From Spirogloea muscicola (lineage: Eukaryota; Streptophyta; Zygnematophyceae; Spirogloeales; Spirogloeaceae): a stretch of 54,022 bases of DNA. A program made the translations under genes and the position numbers. Shown here piece after piece: positions 23,523-33,722 of this stretch. Each line of letters begins with the position of its first letter. Position 1 is the stretch's first letter. The stretch covers positions 99,657 through 153,678 of the forward strand of contig WELB01000163.1 in NCBI GenBank assembly GCA_009602725.1. The letters run 5' to 3'. Under the pieces are notes generated by a model. The model was not told where the DNA came from. It did not search any database and worked only from the letters and a program-made list of their open reading frames with translations.

Positions 23523-24600
23523 TCCTTGGAGTTGGCGTGAGCAAGGAGATTGCCTCTAATGCGAATGGCGCAGGCGCTCCTGGTCCTCACGCTGACACAA
23601 TCTGGGCAGGGTCATGGCTTGATGGGCTGGCGCATGTTTTGTCGTGGACTGACTGCGCCAGCAGAGCTGCCGCATTGGCAGATGAGTGATAGTCATGGAC
23701 CTTTGCTTCAAACACGAACAAGCAATGAATTAATGCATGCTGCCCCGTTTAAGATGCCTGCTATACAAGTTTGCAGGGCCTTTGGGTTTCTATGGTCGTA
23801 AGAAGGTGGCGTGGCAGGTAGCAAGCTGTCCTGCAAGCATGATGTGGTGCACAAGATTAGAGTGGTGCAGGAAAGATGCTCTGATGACTGTCCGACGAGT
23901 ATTAGCACTTCGAAGTAGGCAGCGCCGCTTACAGTCTTCGTCCACTTTGGCCTTCGGAACAAGGCTAAATTCTTCTGCCTTGGGGTGTGTCTAGTGCAGG
24001 TAATGTGGTAGCAAGAAAGGTTGCCTGCATCAATGGAGTGCTCGTGATGGCTTGCACAGCTGCTAACACTTGCAGTGATACTAATGATTGCCGCAGCTAC
24101 CTTGCTGCTGTCTGCAGAGTGGGACATACCTGTGTGCACGATGCACCCTGTAACTATGTTAGCAGCAATGGTCGCTCATTGCATCACCAGCCTCCTACCA
24201 TGTGGGCACATGCGGCTTGTGATGTACCACCCGCAGCAGGTCAACATTGGTACCCACCAAGCTTCGCGCTCTTTCTGTACACATCGAGCAGTTGCCCTGC
24301 AGCCTGGCAGCCTAACAGCTGATAGCCCCTGATGGAGTTTGCCAGACCCCTGTGTCCATCCAGCACGAGCTGCAGATTATCTGCAGTAACCTGCGATGAT
24401 AAAGCAAGTGGGCAGGAAGCAGCAGCAGCAGCTTTCTAGAGCTTTGCTGTGGAGCAGCGCCCAGACAATGCCCTTGCTGACACTTCAGTGCGGCTGTAAG
24501 AGCCAGCCAAGTATGTACAGGGATCGGAAATGTGCGCAGAGCTTCTACGCTGTAGCGGGTATGGGCAAGGAGGGCAGCTTAGTACATCTCCTCAGTAAAC
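23523..24600. other. No gene recognised; 3' flank of the cytochrome b561 gene
   Basis: I see only short open frames with no domain signature. It presumably contains the 3' UTR and spacer before the retrotransposon fragment at 24616. Confidence 0.5.
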
Positions 24601-24615
24601 TGCAACCAAACGAGC

Positions 24616-24845
24616 TCAGAGGTGTTGAATGTGGTCAGGGGGGTAGTCAGCAAGCTGCAGCTTTCTCTGCTCTGCATTTCCCTCTGCGTGGCCAGCAATG
24701 CGGGTCGATGCTGGGCTCTTGTACGCCTCCGTCACAACCACATCAACCAAGGCTCGCGGACCTCCGCCAGGTTGTACACCCACAAAGTCTAGGGTGCGAC
24801 GGTGGTGGCGTCCCTGAGCGTCCGTGGTAATATCCCCACTGCAAG
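24616..24845 (-). mobile_element. Retrotransposon fragment: endonuclease centre
   Basis: The minus-strand frame carries RRTLDFVGVQPGGGPRALVD followed by VVVTEAYK, the endonuclease core of the family, again with 14 residues between the two Asp. It then continues into EQRKLQLADYPPDH, equivalent to ERKYSDHP in other copies. No 3' terminus was found, so this is an internal fragment. It lies just upstream of receptor B. Confidence 0.8.
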
Positions 24846-25038
24846 GCAATGGCTGCGAGAGTCCAGCCGAGACGAGGAAGAAGCCCCAAGGAACGAACGA
24901 GGTCCGAAAGGGCCGAGTGGCGCCAACAACATGGAACCACGCTCCGTCTTGCTCGCTCGCTCGCCACCTTAGCAAGTCTGCCGGCCGCCTTGGCTCTGCC
25001 GCCGTCAGCCCTGCCCTGCAGCATCTCCGGCAGCGCCA

Positions 25039-25126
25039 GCGGCGGCGGCGGCGGCGGCGGCGCGGCGGCGGAGGCGCTGGCGGTGCAGTCGCAGGGAGCC
25101 GAAAAAAAAAAAAAAAAAAAAAAAAA
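25039..25126 (+). repeat. (GGC)n tract followed by 25-base poly-A run
   Basis: GGC repeats at about 25039-25078 and an uninterrupted run of 25 A at 25102-25126 lie immediately before the signal-peptide coding sequence of receptor B. Homopolymer length error here would change the frame leading into that exon. Confidence 0.9.
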
Positions 25127-28100
25127 CGGCGCTGCTGCCGGCGGCGGCCGCGGCCCTCGTCGCTGCCGCCGTGCTCGCCGGGCACGGCCCTCGCCTCTGC
25201 TCTGCGACGCTCCAGACACCCGTGAGCTTCCGACAGTCCCTGTGGCCGAGCTCGGGACGGACGCAGCCGGCGAGGCTGCCACCATTCGGTGCTCCCCTTT
25301 GCGCTGTCTGCTGCCGCTGCGCTCATTCTCGCGGAGCGGGGCGCCGTTCAGGTAGCCTTGGATGGGCAGCTGAAGGACCTCCAATGGGTCGGGGCCGACG
25401 ACAAGGTGCAGTCGTCAGTCAGTAAGCCAGCCGGCATTGTCAGTGGAGGTCGCTCTGCAGGCGTTGCTGAAGCTCCGCATGGCTTGGCCACAGCCACAGC
25501 GCGCAGCCTAACGGACGCAGAAGCGTCACCTGTGCTGCACGTCGTTGATGCGGGCAGGTCGTCTTCGCCGTGACGGACAATGGCCACCTCTGGAGGTCCA
25601 CGGACGGCGGCACGACATGGTCCGACCAAGTCAAGGAGGGCAAGGTGACCCCCAGCTTCGATGTGCACCTTGAATGGCTTCATAGTGGGTGCTGCATGGC
25701 AGCAGCAGTCAGATTGTCGGGGGATGCCCACAACTTGCTGCACTTCAGAGGCATTCCAGCGGCATGGCATGACTCACTGTCCCGTCTGACGTGCTTGCTC
25801 CACAGCTGGAGGGGGCCATGGACCGTCCTGAGTCCAAAGGGTAGGTTGCTGCGACTTGGTAGCAACTCACGATGTTGCCAGCACTAGGATCTCTTATGCA
25901 AGTTCAAGGGGGTAGCTGCACCTCAATGTGCTACAATGCTGTGCTGCACGGTGCAGCAAAAGGCAGCTTCGACTCCAAACTCTGCTTAATTCTTGGCCCA
26001 TCCTTGATCCTTGAAATTCTGCAAGCAACCCCGGGAAGTAGTCCTGTATGTCAGGTAGACAGATCCCTAAGCAAGCAACAGAATTGATGTACCATGACAT
26101 GGAGCGCCAAGTCCTGGCGGTTGACAAGACTTTGAAGTCTGCAGGCCTTATGAAGCAGGTCCAGGGGTGGAAACGCTTCTCCCGCATCCTGGCGATCCTT
26201 CTAAGGTATGCTGCAGAGTTTGTCATCAGTGATTGCAGATTGCAACCAAGCCCTGGCATCTTGATAGCATCTGAGCGCGGAGCCCATGGAAATCTTGCAG
26301 ATCTTCCTACAGGGATCGGCAGATACGCACTGGATCAGCAGAGACCGCGGTATGTCAAGCCTTCAGTTGTCTTCAAGATGCACTGTTAGGTGCAGGCAGG
26401 AAGACCTGGCTGTGTTGGGTCGGGGGTTGAATGGCACTGTGCAATCACACTTTGCTTGTTAATTTGCCTGGAGACGCATATAGAGTCTCATGCTGCCTTC
26501 TCAGATAGCCAGCAGCCTGGTTAAAGTGGTGATTGTCAGCTGGCAAAGTGACAAGGTGCTCATTGTCTACAGGCCAAACCTACACGAAGGTGCAGGGACC
26601 AGCTGGTTACATTGGCTTCGTTACCATCCGCATGCATCCAACCGAGACAGACTGGGTATGCCTTCCCCATACCTTTGCTTCTCCCAGACTGCTCACTCTG
26701 AAGTAGATGCTTGGCTCCACTTGCAGATCCTGGCTTCTTCTCGTCAGTCTCCCAAGACAATGAGTTGAGTCCTGTTGCAGTGTTGACCAGAGTCGGTCCA
26801 CAACTGACAGATGTTGGTCATAGCCAAGAGGTGGGACTGCTGGTCAAAGGTCTCGGCGGCACACCCAAGCAACTGCGGGGATGATGTGAGTGCTTCCGGT
26901 ACTACTCCATCTTGTCCCTCCCTTGATAGTAAAAATCCTAGCAATTCTCCTGCAAACTGGGTTTCAAGCCACAGCTTCATCAGTAACAAATTTGACCAGC
27001 GGCTGCCTTGGGCAGTGCCAGTCTCGATTAATATAGCTCCCACAATCAACTCTGCACACATATTACTCAAGATGTGAAGTTGGCACAAAAGGTTGAGGCG
27101 GGAGCAGCATTGACCAGACCTAAGATGCATTACCAGCTGACATGTAGCTTATACACCTGCCCACTATGCTGTTTGTCAAAATTGCAGCTTTTCGTGACCC
27201 TTGATTTTGGAGAGAATTGGCAGAACCTAACACTGGCAGCGCAGGTACTGTACAGATCTCGTACTTGTAGGACAAGATGGTCTGGTATTGTACGTTATTG
27301 TATATCATGTTGACTTCGTGACTGGAGAGTTGCAGTGACTGGTTGTCAAGATTGCCATGTGAATTCGTCATCCTGATCACTGATTTCTGAAAGTTTTGCA
27401 GGGACGAATTCTTGGCTTCACCGACTTTGATTGGGCTTACCATGTTGTAAGTTGCGTCAGAGCATGTCTCAGTGTTGTCAGTAATCTTGCCTTATATTGT
27501 ACACAATGCTGATTGCATGCCTTTCCTGCCCTTACAGACGCCTTCTGCAATGTCTGGCTTGCACTGCAATGCACTTGACTGTCAAACTTGAGGTGCTGCT
27601 ATGTAGCTTCCAGGAAAGGCTGCTCCGGGGGCCAAGCCTCACGAAGAACAGTGGGCTTCCCAGCCAGGGTCTGGCGGTCTGCAAGCTGTTACCAAGGCAG
27701 GTTGCAAAGGCCTACTCTAAGTTGTGCTCTAGATGTGCTCATGTCCTGCTATTGTGCTCAAAGAAGTAAGTGGCATTGCTGCTGCAGGTTGTTGCTCTGA
27801 TCAGCTGATGTACCTCAAGACTTTGATGGTCAGGATAATACCTTTAGTGCCTGAGAATCTAAAGCATGTCTACTGTCGGTGCGCAGAAATCCATCATTGC
27901 AACAGTGTTTGAGAATCGCAAGGACGTCAGGTATTGGTATGGGAGGGCCAGAGTAATGGGAGGGCTGCTTGGGTGGAGTCCTTACCTTGACTTTGTCAGG
28001 AGCGACGACTTCTTTGCAAGCAAGCACGTGACAGTAGTCTCCGGTGGCAACCAGCTGGAATTTGTCGGCGACTTACTCTTTCTGGTGAGCAACCTAAGTC

Positions 28101-30889
28101 ATTCACCACAGAGATGCAGATTGGGCCCTCTGCTGCAACCACCTTACCAGCATAAGTGCGACTCTTCTTCTGACAATCTTCAACGCCGTTGCCCTGGCGT
28201 GCACGTGGGCAGGCTGTGTCAGGCAAGCGCGGACAGGAGGTGCGCCTGAAGATCAGTGCCGACAGGGGATTCTCGTTCACGGACGCCTGCTTCCCGGTGC
28301 CTCTTGCCCAGAAGGGCTACAGCGTCGTCGACGTGAACCCCTCAGCAGCTTTTGTCCATGTAGATTATGGTGATACGGGGGGCAAGGATGGCGGGGCAGT
28401 GCTCGTCAGCGACTCCAGCTTCACGCTCTTCACATGGGCCATGGCCCACGTTGGCCGCTCGCAGCTCAGTGCCGCCGTGGACTTTGCTCCCGTACAGGTC
28501 AGGGAAGACATGCAGCTCCTGCAGTCCTCTACCTTGCATCCTCTCGTCCTCCGCCTGACATCCTCATAGGCACAAAATTTGCATCTCTTCTCAGTTAGTA
28601 GCTGGCTAGATTTCCTGCTAGCTCAGTGCTTGTTTCCCTCCGTATACAGTGTCTCTATGTTTGCCTGCGATTTAGCTTTTGGAGGGAGAGACTTAGGATG
28701 GTTTGGTATCCCACTTTGGCGCAAAAGCTTACAACAGATCCGACTGACTTTGACCGGTACTTCTTGTACCAGGGTCTCCCCGGTGTGTACATTGCCAACC
28801 AGTTGATCGGCGACCAAGGATCCCGAGCAGCTGCTGTAAGCCCAACTTTGGTGATACTCAGGGAGGAGTTGAGAAGTTGCCCTCTACTTCTCACAGTATC
28901 AATGGAGATTCGGGTTTAGGGGTTTAGGGTTTAGGTTATAGAGGGCCTTCTCTCAGTCGCCAATGGTCTAATAGGGCGTAAGTGGGCGACCTGTGAAGGA
29001 CTATCGAACAAAAGGGCATGCCTGCTTCATAAAATCCAGGACCTTACCCCTGACACGTATTTTAATGGTACCTTGTGCAGACTCAAGAAGATACTGACGA
29101 GGAAGAACCAGAACCAAGCGAGATTCAGATTGCCAAATCCAAGACATTGATCACCTTTGATAACGGGGCCACCTGGGATGACATAAGAGCTCCAAAAAGA
29201 GACTGCAAAGGGAAGTCAATTGATTGCAATCCTGACAAGGGATGCTTCCTTCATCTCCACGGTTCCTCCAGTTGGGGTGCAGCGGGCTTCGCATTCGTTT
29301 ACTCTCACAAGTCAACTCCAGGCATCATCCTCTCCACCGGAAATGTTGGGCAATACCTATTTGAGGACAACGTGGTCAACACGTACCTGTCCAGAGATGG
29401 TGGCCAGACATGGGAGGAAATCGCTTAAGGGCCCCATGTGTACGAATTTGGTGACTCTGGCGGCGTGATCGTCCTGGCCAAGCATTACATGCAGGTCAGA
29501 CGACTACACAGGTCGTGACCTCCCTCAAGTTGGTCAACTCCAGCCAGGTACTTGGGAATCATTGCCAATGCACGTTGGAGGTTGTTGTGCAGGGCCCCAC
29601 TAAGGAGATACTGTACTCACTCGATGAGGGCCTCAGCTGGCAGAACTTCACAATCCCAAAACACCAGGACGTTACAGTCTACAATATCAGAGTGGAGCCC
29701 GACAATGCAGGCCGAAAGTTCCTGGTCCAGGGTCTGGCTGCTGTGACATCAGATGATCTTGGCTTTGGGGATGAGGAGGCTTTGGATGGGGACATAGAGA
29801 GGCAACCTGTCATTCTCCCTTTGGATTTTGAGACCAGCAAAGATTTCTATGCACTGTGCGGGAGAAGCGATTACGAGATGTGGTCACTCACAACTGACCG
29901 CTGCCTCCTAGGCCGCAACATCTCCATGGAACGTCAGGTGAGCCCTCTGAGCCCCTCACTTGCAAAATGTTGCTTCATTTGGATGAAACTTGCAGTGCCA
30001 TGCTCTCTGGATTAAAATGGGCTGCCTTGCTATTACCCCGAATATTTTAGTCACATGTGGTACTATTTGCAATTGATGATTGCCTATGCCAACGCGAGAT
30101 GTTGCGAGATATTAAACCAGCTGAATAAATGGTCATCCTTATCGATTTTGGCTCATGCGCTTGTGAGCCACATGGACGCAGAAAGCCACACAATGATGCA
30201 TATGTCCATCTAGCACTTGATTTACAGCACTGTGGTTGATCAGGTGAGGGAATCCAAGTGCTGGAATGGAAATTCCTACTCAAGGCCAGACCCTATATGG
30301 CAGCCCTGCCCATGCTCCAGATCAGACTTCCAGTGCGACTATGGGTACATGCACAACATGGCAAACGAGAGCAGCCAGGGCTCTCTTGATTGTGTTCCAG
30401 TGCCCTGGCTAAAGGACATTGAGGAGAATTGCCCTATACTTGCCCGTGGTGACTATCACTATGGCAAGACACATGAGCGACTTGTGCCGGGAGATAATTG
30501 CACACATGCCGTTGTGGACGCCGGCAGCTATACCAACGTGGGAGACAGCAGAGGCAAATCTGGCTCCTCATGGCTCATCTGGCTGCTCGTTCTTTTCGGC
30601 TTCCTCGCTGCAGCCTTCGCTGGGCTGGTTGTGGCAGCCAACAGAGTGAGCCTGTCAGAGCCTGTCAAGATTTGGATCTGCATCCCATCATGTTGTCCGA
30701 ACCTAGAGCTCATTGCTGTACTTGGTCCCACATTTGCAGGGGTTGTTGCCAGATAGCTGGTTGCAGAGATTCCCATATGCCGAGAACCTGAGATACCGCA
30801 ACCTCCGTGGCAACTTTGAGTCACTGGCTGACGACTTTGGCCTGGCTGGGGGAGAGGACGTGTACAATGAGGAGCTGTACAAGCACTGA
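25126..30889 (+). CDS. VPS10-domain (sortilin-type) sorting receptor B, with in-frame stop
   Basis: Paralogue of receptor A. Exons: signal peptide to 25221; 25352-25405; 25558-25644; 25806-25840; 26301-26349; 26573-26655; 27188-27244; 27402-27446; 27887-28084; 28213-28497; 28773-28835; 29081-29493; 29593-29937; 30244-30645; 30740-30889. Two short stretches (25841-26300 and 26656-27187) must hold further exons. It has Asp-boxes (STDGGTTW, TLDFGENW, SADRGFSF, TFDNGATW, SRDGGQTW, SLDEGLSW), the 10CC module (QPCPCSRSDFQCDYGY), a membrane helix (WLIWLLVLFGFLAAAFAGLV) and a 50-residue cytosolic tail ending EELYKH. No ATG precedes the signal peptide in frame. A TAA at 29426 interrupts the exon where A has Lys, so the gene may be a recent pseudogene, a null allele or an assembly error. 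Predicted role: cargo sorting between Golgi and endosome/vacuole. Confidence 0.8.
28914..28936 (+). repeat. Interstitial telomere-like TTTAGGG repeat
   Basis: About three units (GGGTTTAGGGGTTTAGGGTT) sit inside an intron of receptor B, between 28835 and 29081. Plant/green-alga type telomere sequence. Confidence 0.85.
29426..29428 (+). other. Premature TAA stop in receptor B
   Basis: The exon reads TWEEIA, TAA, GPHVYEFGDSGG. Receptor A reads VWEEVAKGPQIFEFGDSGG at the same place, so TAA replaces a Lys codon. One T-for-A change from AAA would explain it. The frame on both sides is otherwise open and conserved. Confidence 0.9.
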
Positions 30890-31240
30890 CCCCTGCCCTT
30901 GATAAGAAGGCCAGGTGCGCTGTCACCATACATGTGCTTCAGCATGCTTCATTGCGTGCTCACCGTATCCGCTTATTGCCCTTGCTCTTTGCCCTCTTCC
31001 ATCCACCGTGACTCAGGAGGTCAGACATGTGCTTGCGCAGGCTCTGGAGCTTCTGTACATACTGCTCTGGTTTGTAGACTTCATGGTTTACATTACAAGC
31101 TGGTCTTGCGTCTACAGCATCCTCAAAGGTGCAATTAGACGAGCTGTAATTGTAGAGCAAGCTAAGAACAACTCCTCCTATGAATGGCAGAAACGTTTCC
31201 AGAAACTTTGTGGTAGGTACTGAGGCTGCCGACGACGATG
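30890..31240 (+). other. 3' flank of receptor B; possible small membrane-protein frame
   Basis: The open frame 30915-31223 includes a hydrophobic stretch (LLYILLWFVDFMVYITSW) and a basic end. I do not recognise it and cannot show that it is translated; it may be 3' UTR of receptor B. Confidence 0.2.
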
Positions 31241-31536
31241 GTCATGTTTAGCAAGAACCTGTTCACGGAAGCAGTCAGAATGCTTGTGGTCCGCCGCGGG
31301 TGCCCGTTGACGGTGGACGGCGATCCACCGGCCCGGGCTGGGCTCGGCTTGGGCGGAGCACCCGTCGGTTGGACGGAGGGGCGGGATGGAACGGCCGCGA
31401 GCCCGTTTGGAATGGGTGGAAGAGCCCGTTCAGAATGATTACGCCGTTCCCGAAGACGAAGCTTAGCGGGCCAACGTTAGCAGCCCACCCAGTGTCCCCC
31501 ACTGCCAGAAGCTGCAGACGCTCCTCCGCCGTGGCA

Positions 31537-31592
31537 GCCCCTCGACGCCGCCGCCGCCGCCAGCGCCGCCGCCGCCGCCGCCGCCGCCGCCA
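31537..31592 (+). repeat. (GCC)n repeat
   Basis: Near-pure CCG/GCC triplets in a GC-rich stretch, with no supported coding role. Confidence 0.85.
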
Positions 31593-31699
31593 AGCTTGGT
31601 CACGGGCCGGACTAGTCTCCTCCTTCTTCCCCCGCCTGCGAGATGGAGATGATCGTTCGGGGGGACGGGGGGGCCTTGCTCCCAGGCTAACCGGAATAA

Positions 31700-32620
31700 T
31701 TTCCTCTCTTGACCGGTAACCTCCCTCGCTTTGGAAGCGCTTCGCTCAGGCCAACTTTAATGATAAGTATGTCTGGGCGCCTTGCCTGGCGGGGCAAGTC
31801 GCCTCGCCGTCTAATTGGGTCATGGTTATCCCGTCCTCTACTCGGCCCCAGTTATCCGGCGGCCGTTGGGGAGCTTGTAGGGGGGGGGCCCCAGCCCGGT
31901 TCGCCGAGCCCGCTGGCGGCGGCTGACGCTGACGCCGGCGCTGGGGAGCCGGGGCTGACGTATCGTGCTGACCCCCCCTACAGCCACTGCTGTCAGTCGA
32001 GGAGAGCCACTTCCAGTGGACAAGCTCACTTCCCCTCCTCCACTATGCCTGACGTTATCGGGTCGCTGGACCCCAGCCGGATGGACGTAGTGACGGCGGC
32101 GGTTTGGGTTGGCTGCGGAGTCTTATCGGCGCATCGCTTCCCGTTGGCTTCTCCCTTTCGTGGGACCTTGCCGGCGACACTCGATAGAGAAAAAAGAAGA
32201 AGCTCGCCCACCTTAAGGAAGGTGGCTGGGAAAGGCCAGCCCAAAAATAGTGGAAAGGTCCAAAGAGCCAAAAGGCGCCTAAACCATACAGCATGCACAA
32301 GACTGCAGCGAGGGGAGCGAAGTAACCCCAGGTTAGCAGCAGCAAGTCGGAGTGAGTGGCAGCTGGAGAAGTGGCACCCCGACGAGACCCAGAGGCAGCA
32401 GCTATAGCACAGCCTGTCCGCAAGTGCACGGAGTGAGCCAGGGAGAGTTGGAAGGAGACAGCGAGCCGCATGTGGAAGACCTGGGCAAGCGACCCGGCAG
32501 CGTTGAAGCTGGGCAGCTCCCCTTACGGACCCTGCCGATGATCGATGGCCTGGCAGGCAAGCCGCTGCAGGAGATCCAGCCAGCGACTGCCTAACATGAC
32601 TTAGAAGAGGAAACATAGAG
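31700..32620 (-). mobile_element. 5'-truncated retrotransposon copy, C-terminal coding end plus 3' UTR
   Basis: Minus-strand frames give SFNAAGSLAQVFHMRLAVSF-like sequence, LAHSVHLRTGCAIAAASGSR and HSDLLLLTWGY, with an internal frame break near 32520. The stem-loop follows the stop, at 32224-32241. The left boundary is not clear; about 31700 is a guess based on loss of similarity. Confidence 0.7.
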
Positions 32621-32772
32621 AAAAGGCGCGCGGTACATATGAATGAAATGAATGGGCGGCCAATTCAAGCAATACATTGTTCAGGCAAAAGTCAGTGCGA
32701 AGAAATGGGGCTACATGGAAACGAATGGTAACGTTCCCGCCGTTAGGGCATGCCAACGGTGCTGGTACCCTT
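32621..32772 (-). mobile_element. 3' end of another retrotransposon copy
   Basis: A GC terminus in minus orientation (ggcgcgcggtacatatgaat, 32624-32643) is followed by CCAATTCAAGCAATACATTG, TTCAGGC and a GGGGCTACATGG block, as in the copy at 53869. It stops at the N at 32773. Confidence 0.7.
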
Positions 32773-32773
32773 N
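32773..32773. other. Isolated N, probable contig join
   Basis: A single N separates retrotransposon 3' UTR from a coding-like sequence that begins abruptly. That pattern fits a scaffold join better than an ambiguous base call. Confidence 0.5.
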
Positions 32774-33046
32774 CGCCGTCACGCTGTCGCGGTCCGCGCA
32801 GCGCAGCCTGCGCGAGCGCGCTAAGCTCCGGGCCGCCGGGACCCAGCAGGAAGCCACTGGCGCCTCGCCCTTCCGCAGCGGCAGCACGCCGTCGCCGCTC
32901 CTGCCGTCGAGCAGCCCCGTGACAGGGAGCTGGTCAGCCGCGGCGCAGAAGCTGGTGGACAAGGCCATGCTCAAGAGCAAGGGCTCGGTGGACACGAAGC
33001 TGCGGGAGAGCTACAGCGCCTCACCGTTCACACCGGCCGCGACCTA
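32774..33046 (+). pseudogene. C-terminal fragment resembling splicing factor ESS2/DGCR14
   Basis: The open frame ending TAG at 33044-33046 reads SAQRSLRERAKLRAAG, then an S/P-rich stretch, then SAAAQKLVDKAMLKSK and TKLRESYSASPFTPAAT. The pattern 'A-x-LV-x…LR-x-SY-x-x-SP' resembles the C-terminal end of ESS2/DGCR14, a nuclear spliceosome-associated protein. Only about 90 residues are present. Everything upstream is retrotransposon sequence across an N, so the rest of the gene is either elsewhere in the genome, lost, or misplaced by assembly. The family call rests on a short motif and could be wrong. Confidence 0.35.
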
Positions 33047-33722
33047 GGTCACAGACCAAGCTTGCAACAAGGGCCTGCATCTATGTAGGTTTGGCGGTAT
33101 GTGAAAACTTCATCGACAAAGTTTAGCTGGTGCCTGCAGCCCCTGGCTCTTATGCCGGCGCAGTTGCCGTAGCTCTGCCGATGCTTGTGAACACAGTCAC
33201 TATCTGCTTAAGAAAGCATGGGCTCCTCTCATCTTCTGCCAGCGACCATCATTTGACATGTCTTATATTGCAGTGTGTCTTATATTGCAGTGCGAAATTA
33301 TAACCATGCCCACGGTGGTAGTACAAATTGCTGTCAGACCCCAAAGGTTCGGCGTCACCCATCATTCTTCAACCCAATGTGATTATTTGTGGGCTGTGAA
33401 TGAGTTGAGGTCCCAAGGTTAGTCTTAACTGTAATGTGCAAGAGGTCCAGGACAAGACAGCGAAATCCAAGAGGGCAACACCCGCCTGGTCCCTGGTACA
33501 TTATTACCGTCCACTACATGATCCAGGATTCGCTCTCTTTGATGAGTGCTCAGCCTGGGGCTCGACGCTATTGCATTGTGAAATGACTCTAGAAGTGTGA
33601 CTTGCATTCATCAGAATGACAACAATCACCTTGCATATACTGCAACACACAGTTACAACATTGAATAGGCAAGAGGTGTAATGAAATGGAACACGACAAT
33701 TTATCTCTAGCCTGTCACGCAG
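33047..33722. other. No gene recognised between ESS2-like fragment and TAF1A-like gene
   Basis: Only short frames on both strands. It likely holds the 3' UTRs of the two convergent flanking genes. Confidence 0.5.

Noticed and set aside
24824-25355. Long Arg/Gly/Ala-rich plus frames upstream of receptor B
   Set aside because: Composition-driven readings of GGC and poly-A repeats. They overlap an antisense retrotransposon fragment and lack any domain pattern.
29426-29428. Reassigned TAA codon, as in some ulvophyte algae
   Set aside because: The cytochrome b561 gene ends with TAA at 23520-23522 at the expected position, and no other conserved exon contains in-frame TAA or TAG.
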